In this document: piece by piece, positions 29,608 to 40,791 of the stretch
Position numbering within the stretch: the stretch's first letter is position 1
How the letters are laid out: each line of letters opens with the position of its first letter
DNA from: Daphnia carinata
Taxonomy: Eukaryota > Arthropoda > Branchiopoda > Diplostraca > Daphniidae
DNA length: 64,000 bases
Direction of reading: 5' to 3'
NCBI RefSeq assembly: GCF_022539665.2
Contig: NC_081338.1
Coordinates: 930,001-994,000, forward strand
The notes under the pieces: model-generated
Told to the model about the DNA's origin: nothing
The model's input: the letters and a program-made list of their open reading frames with translations, nothing else
The model's database searches: none
Program-made: the position numbers and the translations under genes

Positions 29608-30914
29608 CGTCGTTCTCCATCGAAATAAACGTGTTCCACTTCTCTTTATGTTATCATGTGCCTGTTATGTATCCATTCCTTGCTTTTAACATTACAACAA
29701 AGCTTGAAAACAATGATTCACCCTCCTCTGGCATATAGACACATAGATCAACCACCCCATGACCCATCATAAAGTGAAAAGAGTAAAAAATAGACAAAGC
29801 ATAGGAAGCTGGGACGTAGGTACCCCCTTACATATGGAAATGTCACCGTTGACGAACGATAACGAAGAAGAAATAGACAATTCCCCGCGTTATTGCTAAG
29901 CCTTGTGCTACAAGAAATATTTTTCAAAGTTCATTCTAACTTTGTTTTTTTCCCTCATCCGTCTGAAAATGTCTTTTGCTGTCGTTTCACCCTTTCATTT
30001 CTCTCCTCTGAACAAGTTTTGTTCTCTTTCTCTCCCTTCTTAAGCCCTCGTTCGTACACAATGAAACTAAAACAATATATATCTCCATAGCCTAGCCGCC
30101 CTTCCAATAGCGGCAAGAAATACGCCTATTTCCCCAATCTCTGGGACAAATTTGGGCTTCTGGGACAAATTTTCCTTGTTTCAAGCGAGCTGCTTTTCTT
30201 TCCCCCCCATATGTCACGCTTCTTTCTAGCGCCATTTTTTGTCTTTCCCCTATTCGTTTTCATGTGTTGGACTTCGAAATAAAGCGTCGTTTTATTTTAC
30301 ATTACACCATAAATAATTATTTGTCACGTTTTTGCGTAGCTTAGCACCCATAATTGAAGATGAGTTATCTAGTCGTATTGAGGATTCGAACATCAGACTC
30401 GTATCACAGCTGAGCGCTCTGTCGTCATCTATTACCGACTCTCTTACGTCTTGCGTAGGACTTAGTAATAGGAGTAATACACCCTTTAGCCCACCAAGCG
30501 CGTCTTTTTTTACCTGCTCGTGTTTCACTTGCCTTTTTACTCTATCTGTTTCCGCCCTTTGTTGGAACTCAAGTGAAAATGGACCCTGTGTATCTCTCCG
30601 TCGGTAAACTGTAACATGTATCTTCTTATTCTCCTGCCTAAATGATGCGTCGTTTTCTGAATTTTTCATTTGCATCATTGAGATTGTTCTTTCTTCTTTC
30701 CAATGACACCAGTCACTGCATAAAAATATTTACCCTTATACCAGATAAATGCGTTTTCCATGCCCGATATATGTATTTTTACTCGCTCGCTACTATCGGC
30801 AGCTGTTGAAAAGCCGACGGAAGATCGTTGACCTTTCCAATTGCCGTCATATATACTTTTCCGCTTTTGCTTATTATTTTACCTTCTTTTATATTACGCT
30901 ATCTAATTTTCAGA
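29608..30914. other. Spacer between P2 and the hAT insertion in element B
   Basis: The sense strand is pyrimidine-rich around 29940-30260, as is the corresponding part of B' (minus strand ~55700-55400). The passage 'gccgacggaagatcgttgacc' near 30812-30835 matches B' (rev. comp. of ~54905-54930), confirming that this is still element B. An open frame at 30332-30607 (91 codons, helical, serine-rich) and an antisense frame at 30292-30678 have no family signature and are not called. Confidence 0.5.
30907..30914 (+). repeat. hAT target-site duplication, left (TTTTCAGA)
   Basis: Eight bases repeated exactly at 32484-32491 on the far side of the transposon. An 8-bp duplication is the hallmark length of hAT insertions. 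Confidence 0.93.
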
Positions 30915-32483
30915 CAGGGTTGGACTATCGCGATAATAAAAAGTATCGCGATAGTATCGCAGTATCGCGATACTACCGGTACCGGTACCGCGATATTTCT
31001 TTTTTAAAAGTATCGGTACCGGTATCGGATCATAAATTTTGACTTGCGATCCCGATACTTTTAATACGTGGCGCCATCTAGGATTAAAAAGTATGACTAC
31101 TTTTTCTACCATCAGATGGTTCTACTGTAACCTAAAATTTTCTTATCGTCACAGTGCGTCTTTTACTGCAGCCTATTTCGTGTGGTCACATTGTTACCGT
31201 CAATTCAGAATTTGTTCTTCTGCAAACAATTAGAATTTCAATTAGAAAGATTTTCTGTCAATTAGATATTTCCTAGATTTGGCATGCCTCCAAAAAAATC
31301 ACAGTAAGTTTTTACAGATATTAGTTGACAAGATATATATCGTTTCATTTCGTGTTTTCAGGAACGTGAAACGGAACTTGCAAACGAGCGATTCTTCTGT
31401 TAAGAAAACTTGGAATTCCTCAAAGCACAAGGTTTCCATAAACAATATGAACAAAGATGCATTGCCTGCAGAAAGTAAGTTCAAATGTGTGTTCTACTGT
31501 CTTCAATAGAAATTACTATTGACCTTAGTATTGTAGGTTCACTATTGTTCGATCAGCTAATGTTTCTATCACGCCCTGCTCAACATTCCTCGATTCAGCT
31601 ACCTGAATCAGCTGCCCAGTTAAATGTGTCTGATGATCGACCAGGTAAGAAAGTAAATTCTCTTCTTGTGTTATGTAAACTTGTATGAAATTATTAACTT
31701 GAAGTTTTGCTAGCCTATTCGTAGGATATTTTTAATTTTATATTGATAAACTGGTGGGATGAAATTAATTTATGTTGTTGTATAATGTATGTAGAGATAT
31801 ACCGAGGAGAAAATGATACTTCCATATTATGGATGACATCGAATCCGATTTTTCAGAGAGCGACGCCGAAAAGAGCATTGATCCTACATCATGCGCACTT
31901 GAAATTTCTGAGGAAGAGGAGTACCCCGAATTTTCCCCTGGAATTGAAGACGAACCTGACGACTTCATTCCAATTACTGAGGCTTTATGTGAAAAGGAAA
32001 GCGCACATGACATTTATTCTCTTCCTACCCATCGCCGATGCGCTAGCCACACCTTAAATCTCATTGCAAGTAAAGACGTTTTAAGAAATTTTGAGAAAAT
32101 GTTGTTTGTGAAAGTAAAAAATGATTTGCAATAAGAAGAAACAATAAAACAAATACAAAAAATATATACTATTATTGCATTTATATTCTGTTAGTCAACT
32201 GATAAGACAAAGCGTAAGTAACAATAAAACTGAGATAGCGGAAATGTTGTTTAACGCCATCTATCGAAAAATTTTCAAACAAAATTAACAAAATTCACTC
32301 CTAGATGGCGTGAAAGAAAGTAAAAGTATCGGTATCGGTAACGCGTGCGATACTTGAAAATAGTATCGCGATACATTTTTCGAAAATTGAAGTATCGGTA
32401 CCGCTATCGCGATACATTTTTCGAAAATTGAAGTATCGGTACCGCGAAACCGATACTTTTTTAAAGTATCGCTTCCAACCCTG
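30915..32483 (+). mobile_element. hAT-family DNA transposon, internally degraded (1569 bp)
   Basis: Ends are CAGGGTTGGA and TCCAACCCTG, 10-bp perfect terminal inverted repeats, flanked by the 8-bp duplication TTTTCAGA. Both subterminal regions (30925-31065 and 32320-32475) are packed with short palindromic words such as 'tatcgcgata' and 'ggtaccggtacc', in the manner of hAT transposase-binding subterminal repeats. The interior keeps only a piece of transposase. It is inserted between P2 and env of element B and is non-autonomous. Confidence 0.92.
31829..32134 (+). pseudogene. hAT transposase remnant
   Basis: A 101-codon frame with an acidic N-terminal half ('DDIESDFSESDAEKSID') and then 'LPTHRRCASHTLNLIASKDV', which matches the 'RCxxHxLNL' core found in hAT transposases. 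The C-terminal dimerisation domain and most of the catalytic core are missing, so the element depends on a transposase from elsewhere. A possible start of the original gene lies near 31284 ('MPPKKSQ', where a BED finger would begin), interrupted by AT-rich intron-like sequence. Confidence 0.7.
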
Positions 32484-32491
32484 TTTTCAGA
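32484..32491 (+). repeat. hAT target-site duplication, right (TTTTCAGA)
   Basis: Exact copy of 30907-30914 directly after the right end of the hAT element. Confidence 0.93.
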
Positions 32492-32564
32492 AACCCACAT
32501 GATGTTATGAAATGCTTTTTCAATCATATGAGCTGCTTCATGTTTGATGTAATGTTCACTATAT

Positions 32565-32582
32565 ATATTTCCGTCTATAGCA
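32565..32582 (+). promoter_or_regulatory. Candidate splice acceptor before env of element B
   Basis: 'atatatttccgtctatag' ends in AG two bases before the env ATG (32583). B' has the equivalent 'ctatgtag' two bases before its env ATG, preceded by a longer T-rich tract. Env in retroviruses and errantiviruses is made from a spliced RNA, so this is a plausible acceptor. Confidence 0.5.
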
Positions 32583-34254
32583 ATGTCACCGGTTCCATTC
32601 ATACTGTTGTTATGCCTTTATGGGTTACACCCGCAGGCATTTCAAACAGCTGTATGCCACTGTTCAGGGCCATCGCAGATGGGAATCCTACAATTCTCTG
32701 ACACTAATTGTCAACCGATTACCCCTGATAACAAGACCGTTACAGTGAAATATGCGATTTATAGTGAAGAACGCGCCGCAGCTAAGTTTCCTAGATATAT
32801 TTGCGCATGATGGAAGAATATACGGCGCATCACAATGAATTTTTTCGGTCAATTAGTGACAGTGCCGGATAAAATCTCAATTGATGCTTCACCCGCCGAG
32901 TGCAACGACATAATAAGCCATAAACTATGTGATGATAATCGTATGACTATTTCAGCCGCTAAATATGTATTTGTTCGTGAACCTGACATTTTTGGATATT
33001 GGTTACAAACAATCGATTCTGAAATTAAAATTTCTTAAAATTGTTCTCGAGAAAATCCAACTTTTTCAGCAATATGAAGACGGAGACTTTGCGACACCTA
33101 TCGGAAGAGCTTAAGCTACGACTGGAAATTTGTCACACAATCATTTAACACTGATTTTGGACAAAACCTATACTCAGAAGACTAAATTGAATACCCGATT
33201 GGTAGAAGATGGAATAGGCACATGGTTCAACTAGCGGGAGACGAAAACCTTTTTGGGCTTCAAGACAATGCCAAACAACTTGATTTCCTATTGACTCCTA
33301 TTCAACGCTGTGCTTCCACACAAAACGATTGCTCCAATAGGACTTCGTCGTTTGAGATCATCGGCCAATCCAAACTCACCGTTGCGACCATCATGGAAAA
33401 TTTTACAACAATTTTGGAAGCTCCAACGCCACCTACCGACGAAAATTTAAAAGTGCACGCGAATATACAATATATTCGAGACCAACTTACTGATTATGAA
33501 AATCAATTGGCAAAAAAAATTAGACTAATGCAATGTGAAGCTCGCAAAGCCAAACACGAAAGGGCTGTTACAACTGCCCAATATAACGGATGGTTAGCAG
33601 CTTCGCAGTTAAATTTACCGCAGTGCACAAAATTACAAGCCTTTGGTAAAACGGCTGTACTGATTCAATGTAAGGCTTTAAATGTCACGTTTGAGACTAT
33701 ACTGACATCTTGCTGACCGCATCCAAAATTTCAAAATTACACGATAGATCTTGACGGATGGTAACTTGTGAAATATTCCCCTTGTTACTGGACTAACGGT
33801 TTTATTAATTTTAATGACAAACCTTATGCATATCGTAACTACACCTGGAAGCCAATCGAAGCCAATATTGTGTTACCGGAACAGACGCTTGCGCATTCTT
33901 TTCCGTATGAAAATGTTGAGTTTTTCGACTACGAACATCAAAGTAACCCGGCATATACGGACAATATGCTAAACCACATGAACATTATGGCCGATATAGC
34001 CGCCGCGATCAACGAACATCCACCACCTGAATTTACGTTCGAATGTTTTAGTGACGTCAGCTAGTGTCGAAACTTATACATCTTGGTGGAAGACTATCAA
34101 GAATTACATATATGTTACGCTTGCGGCTTCTTTACCTTCATCTGGGCCGTATGCTGTCGCCCTTCGACTACCAAAGACCAACGGCAACCGAATCTATTCC
34201 CATGCATCAACTCTGATTACGGGTCGTAATCTTACGCCGCCGGGAGTGATGTAA
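32583..34254 (+). pseudogene. env of element B (class III / chuvirus-like glycoprotein, inferred)
   Basis: Starts with an ATG and a signal-like peptide ('PFILLLCLYGL' in the following frame), then a cysteine-spaced ectodomain. The central frame 33222-33716 holds a helical stretch and 'NGWLAASQLNLPQCTKLQAF'. The frame at 33768 carries 'YSPCYWTNGFINFNDKPYAY'. 34051-34254 corresponds to the membrane-proximal and transmembrane part, which is degraded here. The same cysteine-rich order occurs in B' and E. I infer descent from an arthropod mononegavirus (chuvirus-type) glycoprotein by pattern memory only. Frame changes near 32590-32630, 33040-33220 and 34050, and stops at 32808-32810, 33036-33038 and 33714-33716, inactivate it. 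Confidence 0.7.
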
Positions 34255-34310
34255 CGAAGCTGAATACAATACTTTTAACTTCTTTCGGTTTGCTTCAGTA
34301 GTAAATACAA
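34250..34310 (+). repeat. Stub of the 3' LTR of element B
   Basis: The sequence from 34250 begins 'tgtaacgaag', like the start of the family LTR (see 34949 and 52968), directly after a 'gccgggagtga' purine stretch. Only a few tens of diverged bases follow before satellite sequence starts near 34323, so most of the LTR is missing. Confidence 0.55.
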
Positions 34311-34322
34311 GTCTGGACGACA

Positions 34323-34948
34323 CGACTGTTTGAATGTACTTATTGAAACTCACTGTATCACACTATATTTACATTGAATACACGTATATTTGATCCTATT
34401 TGACAGTAGACATTGAAACTCACTGAGTAACCACATTTTAACATTGAATACATGTATAATTTAAACTGTTTGAATGGAGATCATGAAACTGATTCTATAA
34501 CACTATATTCACATTCAGCACATGTATATTGGATACTGTTTGAATGTAGATCATAAAACTCACTGTATCACACTATACTCACATAGAATACATGTATATT
34601 TGATGCCATTTGAATGTGGATATTGAAATTCCCTGTATCACACTTTTTTCACATTAAATACACGTGTATTTGATACTGTCTGAAAATAGTTCTATAACAC
34701 TATTCACATTGAATTCACGTATACTTCATTCTGTTTGCATGTAGATATTGAAACTCATTGTAACACAGTATATTCACTTTGAATACATGTATATTTGATA
34801 CTGTTTGAATGTAGATGCATCTGTTGAATGCATGAATCTCATTCTATAACATTATATTCACATTCAATACACGTATATTTGATCCTGTTTGGATGTAGAT
34901 ATTGAAACTCATTGTAACACAATATTCTCCTTAAATACATGTATACTT
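34323..34948 (-). repeat. ~70-bp satellite, minus orientation, left block
   Basis: About nine copies of the reverse complement of the unit seen at 44078-45631 (with the core 'tatacgtgtattcaatgtga' there). Copies vary by substitutions and small indels. The block ends where the solo LTR is inserted. Confidence 0.88.
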
Positions 34949-35705
34949 TGTAACGAAGTCATCAAAATACACCTTTTAATCATATTTCACCTTGATTATT
35001 TGTTTTCTTTCTTCTAAAATTATATCTTATGTTTTTTGTCCATTATCTTAAAAGGATACATCATAAATATCATAATTCAAGTGTCATTGACATTTCCTTG
35101 GATTCTATTTTGATATATTGTACTTTGCACCCTACTTGTTGTTGATTAGATGTGTTTCATGCGTAGGACATCGCGCCATACATTTCCGTGAATCTAAAAT
35201 GTTGACTCGTACGACACTCAAATAACTTGTATCTAGAGTTTATCTGTCGGAAACGCTATGTTTACCTCAACCATGTAAAACCTATAAAAGAATGCCCTTT
35301 TGTTCTCCAAATTTAGTTCTAGTTCTAGCTCTACCTTCACTACAGTGCTCTTCAGTTCATCAAGTCTAGTGAGTCCAGATTGTAGCTTATTCAATAACTA
35401 TAGTGAGCGCCTTTTCATTGCTTCTTGTGTCACCGACGAGCCCTGTTATCTTTAATTTTACCTGCAACTTCTGACAACCTTATTCCATCTTCGCAACAGC
35501 GTGTGACGGTAAGATCGATTTCATATGAATCTATTCTCTCTTTTTCGCTTCCCAGTTATGCCCTTTAACTGTGTATTCTTGTTTATTCATTTGGCCTATT
35601 AGAATAAAATATATTCGACATTTTGGTAACGCCTCCCTAGTTCATTCTTTTGTTATTTGTCTTAATAACTTAAAGACATTCTTCCCACAAGGAAGATGCT
35701 TTACA
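34949..35705 (+). repeat. Solo LTR of family B
   Basis: 757 bp from TGTAACGAAGTCATC to GATGCTTTACA, clearly homologous to the 3' LTR of B' (52138-52968, reverse complement). No internal element sequence is attached on either side. It splits the satellite; flanking bases ACTT (34945-34948) and ATTT (35706-35709) could be a mutated 4-bp target duplication. 'cctataaaag' at 35281-35290 is a good TATA box and 'aataaaat' near 35602 a polyadenylation-type signal. Confidence 0.85.
35281..35290 (+). promoter_or_regulatory. TATA box in solo LTR
   Basis: 'cctataaaag', conserved in the B' LTR as 'cctataaaagg' (minus strand, 52643-52633). This is the likely core promoter of family B. Confidence 0.65.
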
Positions 35706-35815
35706 ATTTGATACTGTTTCACGTATATTTGATACTGTTTCAATGTAGATCATAAAACTGATTCTATAACACTACATTCACATTGAATACACGTATATTT
35801 ATTGCTGTTTCTATG
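35706..35815 (-). repeat. ~70-bp satellite, minus orientation, right of solo LTR
   Basis: One and a half units of the same satellite, ending abruptly at the gag sequence of element E. Confidence 0.85.
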
Positions 35816-35820
35816 TACAG

Positions 35821-37160
35821 CAACAGATAAAAGCAGCCTTGGAAACAAACTAAGGACAGAAACGAAGGAAACAAGAGAAATACTTGAGAAAACCTTAACC
35901 GAAAAAGCGGGGTTTCGGAGAAGCCTGATAGATATTATTACAAAGAATAAAAGTCTTGAAAAGGAATTACAGGAGATCAACATGCAGGCTGAAGACCGAG
36001 AGAAAAAAATTAAATATCTTGAGAACAGAATAAAAGAATATAGGAAGCAACAGGTAACATTTGCCGAAACTGAAGATTTGGACGTTTCCAACGAACCAGG
36101 AGAAATAATGAAGCTAGTGAGTGAGATAAACGACCTAATCTCGCTAACGGAAGGAGGAGACAAATCCCTCCACTACGAATTAGAATCAGAACAAATCGCC
36201 AAGCTACAGCAACTCAAAGACGACCTAAAAAACCAAATCGAGATCAAAAGCGATAACCTCCTTCAACTAGATCAGAAGTATCAGACTCTCATACAAAAAA
36301 TCAAAATGGGACACACAAAGAAACTTCGAGAACTGACCGCGACACAAGAGATACAGATATCATCGATGCCACCACAACCTAACCAATCGTAAAAGCTTTA
36401 GGAGAATTATTCTCGAGAGAAGACAAAAAGTCAATTCCAATTTTTAAAGGAAAAAGTACTAATAAACTAAACAGAATGGCTGAAGGACACAGAACATGTA
36501 GCACGTAACAACGACTGGAACGACAACCAAAAAATACGATTCTTCTCCGACTGACTAAAAGGCGATGCCCTAGAATGGCACGGAAACTACGTAGAAGAGC
36601 AGGGTGACGAGCTAAATTACGACGAGTGGAAAACCGCCCTCATTGCAAGGTTCCAGGATGCATATGATTTGGCAGCACAAAGAAAAAAAATTATCGATGC
36701 TAAAACAGTAACCTAAAGAGAAATGCAAAGCCTTTATCTCAAGAATCAACAGTCTCTACGAGTCCATTGGAGGAAAAGAAGAGAAATCAGACGAAAACCA
36801 ATCCATCGTCGAGGGTGGACTCATAAACACAGTCAAGAGAATGAGAGATTATACCAAAATCATAATCCTGATGCAAACCATTTTACTTGTTAAACCATTT
36901 TTAAAGTTAAGGACAGAACTTTATTTCAGAATGCACGAAGACCCTAAAGATTTCGTCCAGTTATGTAAACAACTAAGATAACGAACTTTCACAACAAAAG
37001 ACAGAAATCGAATTCCTAAAACAAAAAATACGTGAACTGGGAAATACTAATAAAAATCGTGAATTATCACAGGATATCGATATAACTGTAGCAGCAGCAG
37101 ATGAATACGAACAAAGATCTTCGCGATCAAACGATCGATACTGCAGACCACAAAATCCGG
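35821..37160 (+). pseudogene. gag of element E (coiled coil and capsid)
   Basis: 35821-36392 is an open, strongly helical stretch with heptads ('IKYLENRIKEYRKQQ', 'SEQIAKLQQLKDDLKNQIEI'). After a frame break at ~36390 a capsid-like Retrotrans_gag passage follows ('IRFFSD', 'GDALEWHGNYVEEQGDELNY', 'DEWKTALIARFQDAYD'), with stops and shifts through 36720-37000. The part 37055-37160 aligns with element A. No clear zinc knuckle is readable in frame, though 'CHKCNKRGHIA'-like text occurs near 37490-37520 in another frame. Confidence 0.7.
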
Positions 37161-37639
37161 GAGTTCGATTTCAAGAAAGACCGAATAGCAGAGGTTCCAG
37201 TAGGGACAGAAGCTTCAATCGTAGCAGAGAAAACAGCCCATAACGCAACAACTATAATTCACCACGAAGAGAAGGTACCTATACGGGGTATAGACAATCC
37301 AATTATCCAACTTATCAACAAAGACCTCCGTACAACAACAGACCGATACACTTCAATCGACCGAACTTTCAACCACACAACAATCAACAAGTGTATCATG
37401 AAAACCAGGCCTATTCTCATCAATATCCACAGCCTCGACAAAACCAACCAAACACCCCCGACACCCTTGGGAATAGGATTATTATCTGCCACAAGTGCAA
37501 TAAAAGAGGACACATTGCATGAGAATGTTGGACAGATATGGCACGTATCAACAATCCGAAACGCCGTCAAATGCAGTAAACAAAATATTCCTACCAAACA
37601 ATCCCCCAACATATAATTAAGAATCAGCGATACCCATAC

Positions 37640-37770
37640 TAATACGTATACCCATTAGAATTTTTGGAAAAGAAATTCATGCTTTAGTAGACACAGGAGC
37701 CGCAGCCAGTTTAGTTTCAGACAGCATATTATTCAACCTAAAAGCCGAGGAAACGCTTCAACAAATTGAA
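37640..37770 (+). pseudogene. Protease remnant of element E
   Basis: Reads 'IRIFGKEIHALVDTGAAASL' with the retropepsin DTGA, then jumps after 'LFNLKAEETL' straight to the pre-RT text. The C-terminal half of the domain is deleted, the half that element A retains. Confidence 0.8.
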
Positions 37771-37776
37771 ATTCTA

Positions 37777-39150
37777 TTGAAAAAACACGATGCCCTATTC
37801 GCAGAAAAGGAATCAGAATTCGGTTTAGCAGCTGATGCAAACCATTCCATTAACATAGGATACAACGCCCAAAGTACTCAACGATTGCGCAAGACACCAG
37901 AAGCATTAAAACTTATTGTCAAAACAAAAATTGAAGTGCTGTTGAGTAAGAAGATTATTAGAGAAAGTCACAGCCCATTTGCAGGAGCAATTGTAATGGT
38001 ACCCAAAAAAGATGGAGAAATTCGTAAGTGTATTGACTATAGGACACTAAACAAAATAACCGTAAAGACAAATACTCATTACCAAGAATTGAAGACAGCA
38101 TTGATGCATTGGGCGGATCAGTTTACTTCTCAACATTGGACTTACTAGGCGACTACCGGCAAATAGAGATAGAAGAAAGCGACAAACACAAAACCGCCTT
38201 CATCTGTGAATTTGGACAATACGAATTTAATAGGATGACATTTGGATTAACAAATGCACCAAGCACTTTTCAACGAGGAATGAATAACATCTTGAAATCA
38301 GTATTGTTCAAATTCACATTGGTTTATCTGGATGACACCATAGTGTTCAGTAATAACATTACAGAACACGTGACTCATCTGAAAGCAGTGTTTAAGCTTC
38401 TTAAAGACACAGGACTCATAGGGATACATTGTCTCGAAAAAAGGAATAACACCGAGTACGAAAAAGCTGGAAGCAATCATCAAATACCCAGCTCCCAAAA
38501 ATGTGAAAGAATTGAGCTCATTTTTAGGTCTGGCTAGCTATTACAGAAAATTCAACCGGGCTTTTGCTGATAAAGCCCAACCACTGACAGCGCAAACGAG
38601 AAAATCAGCTGAGTGGAAATGGGGAGAGGAACAAACTAAGGACGCCTTTGACTGTATCAAGAACTGTCTCATAACTAGACCTATCTTAGGGTATCAGATT
38701 TCACGCGCGAATTTATTATCTACACGGATGCTTCAGGATACGGAAAAGGAGCAGTCTTGGCTCAGATACAGACTCTACCTCAATCAGCGGATTCAGTAGA
38801 GTCCGACGTACAGGAACCCCGTGAATTAGACGGCGCGGAAATCGTCATAGCATATAGCTCTGAACATCTGAACGATCGCGAGGCCAAGTGGTCAACCACA
38901 GAGAAAGAGGCTTACGCAATCATCCACGCAATCGACGTGTTTAGAACATATTTATACGGACGAAGATTCACCGTATTTACCGACCATAGACCTTTAGAAT
39001 GGCTGATGAGCAAGACAGAACCCGCAGGATAATTAGCTAGAGGGGCAATCAAATTACAAGAATTCGACATCGCCATTGTATACCGGCCTGGGAAGTCGCA
39101 CCAAAATGCTAACACCCTCAGCCGTATTCCAGTAGTGCCAATAGCACGAG
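37777..39150 (+). pseudogene. RT and RNase H of element E
   Basis: 37777-38090 holds the fingers ('HSPFAGAIVMVPKKDGEIRK', 'CIDYRTLNKITVK'). After a frameshift near 38080, 38109-38400 has motif A 'STLDLLGDYRQIEI' and the catalytic 'YLDDTIVF'. RNase H runs from ~38700 ('YTDASGYGKGAVLAQIQ' in a shifted frame) through 'WSTTEKEAYAIIHAID' and 'FTDHRPLEWLMSKTEPAG' to an in-frame TAA at 39030-39032. The normal SGY after motif A reads GDY. Three or more frameshifts break it. Confidence 0.88.
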
Positions 39151-39399
39151 TAGAAACAAGAGCAAGGCAAAAGGAAATCCACATAAGAGAGCTTAAGTAA
39201 AAGTGAAAGGTCTTTGAAAGAAACCAGATGGATAGAAATACAGCCCGCAGATGAATATTGCCAAAAATTAATGAAGAAAATACAAGAAGATAGTCAGACA
39301 TAGAGTAAATTAGATTGCAGCAGCAGATTAGAGACCAAATTTAAAGAAAAAGGTCTATTAACAGATAGGCAAGGAAAATTAGTAGTTCCCATATCGCTA

Positions 39400-40370
39400 A
39401 TCAGAGGAATTTTACGGGAAAACCACGATCATATGTTAGCAGGACATTTAGAAATCGAAAAACAGTGGTCAGACTTCAAAACAATACTTCTTCCCACACA
39501 TTCGACAAATTGTAAAAGAACACGTTAAAAATTGCCTAAAATGTGCAAAACGCAAAGGTGTGGGAGGAAGTAAATCAACATTGCAGCCTATGCCCCCCAG
39601 CCGAAAGGGTGTGTGAAAGAATAGCGATGGATATTGTGTGTCCAATTCAAGAAAGCGTAAAGGGACATAGGTATATTTTAGTCCTATCAGATTACGCCAG
39701 TCGTTTCATTTTTACAGTGCCAATGAGAGTTCAAATTGCCCTAACAATTGCTACAGTCTTGGTTAATGATATTTTACCAAATATGGATCCCCCGAAGTCT
39801 TCCTAACAGATCAAGGGACTAACTTTCTGTCGAGCCTAATCCAAGAAATTTGCAAATTATGCAAAACCAAACAAATCAGAACAACAGCATACCATCCTCA
39901 AACGGATGGATTAGTAGAGCAATTGAACAGAACCCTATGTGACATGTTAGCTCGTTATGTGACGGATGAACCCGAAAATTGGGACAAATATTTTCCATTC
40001 GTCACATTCGCTTACAACACATCGAAGCAATCCGCACTACAAAAAAGCCCATTCTTCCTATTTTTCGGGAGATAACCAATACTCCCCAATGACATCAAAA
40101 TAGATAGACGGTACGGAACATCTGAAGACACGAGTGAAATGTACTCACATCAATGGAAGAAAGCTCAGCAACTAGAGAAGAAACACCTATTTTGGGCTCA
40201 GACAAAAAAAAAAGACATTACGACGAAGCAATCAAATACAACATCGGTGACTTCGTGCTACTGTAGGCCCCACCAATTGCCGGTAAATTTATCAACAGAT
40301 GGAATGGAACATTCAAAATCACCAAAAGTTTCTCAGATCTCACTTACGAGATTCAACACGCCAACAATGA
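39400..40370 (+). pseudogene. Integrase of element E
   Basis: The region after 39400 carries the zinc-binding domain in pieces ('DHMLAGHL' and 'HVKNCLKCAKRKG'), then 'MDIVCPIQESVKGHRYILVL' (first Asp), a frame change after 39780 and 'VFLTDQGTNFLSSLIQEIC' (second Asp), then 'HPQTDGLVEQLNRTLCDMLA', where the Glu is present. The C-terminal half follows up to ~40370 with further frame breaks. It aligns with element A on the minus strand. Confidence 0.82.
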
Positions 40371-40386
40371 AAAACTAAAATCCGTA

Positions 40387-40791
40387 GTGCACGTCAACCA
40401 CCTAAAGCTTTACGTCCCAGGAGACCGAGGAACAGAAGGAACATCATACGCCACAAACCAACCGAAAAATGAAACAGTACGGCGAGGACCAGGAAGGCCA
40501 AGAAAACACTTCAGTAACAACCAAGGACAGCTTACTCCTAAAACGCGTATACTTCGAGCAACAGAAGAGGAGTCTTACATGATCATGACACCAGATATTC
40601 CCTTTCCCATACCAAATAAACCTGCATACCCTAGAATCCACGATCCAACTTACGGCAACGCCAGGGAGTATCAAGATTCTAAAAACCGCCAAATTTTCTT
40701 TTTCACAGATGGAACTGATACTATTATTCATCCACTTACTCACCCTCATTCCATCCACGTATCCCATTTATTCGACCGTATTCGACTGTAA
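40387..40791 (+). pseudogene. Pol C-terminal tail of element E
   Basis: This frame contains 'HVNHLKLYVPGDRGTEG', the usual segment after the GPY/F-like region, then a basic AT-hook-like 'RRGPGRPRKHF' and a proline-rich tail ending at 40791. Its last ~80 bases overlap the env start at 40709 in another frame, as in errantiviruses. 'GRPRK' is the classic AT-hook core and could bind AT-rich DNA such as the flanking satellite; that last point is inference. Confidence 0.65.

Larger units (their letters stand above)
14050..34310 (+). mobile_element. Element B: complex env-bearing gypsy-like retroelement, twice interrupted
   Basis: Order on the plus strand is ORF0 (5' truncated), gag, protease, RT, RNase H, integrase, P1, P2, env, and the first bases of a 3' LTR. 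Element C (17768-25601) is inserted in RNase H and a hAT transposon (30915-32483) between P2 and env. The same order occurs in B' on the minus strand (64000-52138), which defines the family. Many stops and frameshifts show the copy is dead. The 5' LTR is absent: similarity to B' starts only near 14110, and the 3' LTR is cut to a stub that runs into satellite at ~34320. Confidence 0.85.

Noticed and set aside
30292-30678. 128-codon minus-strand open frame
   Set aside because: No family signature, antisense to element B, and no match in the same interval of B'.
34323-35815. Regularly spaced repeats that might suggest a CRISPR array
   Set aside because: The units are contiguous with no unique spacers, they diverge along their full length, and the context is a eukaryotic retroelement cluster. 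It is a satellite.
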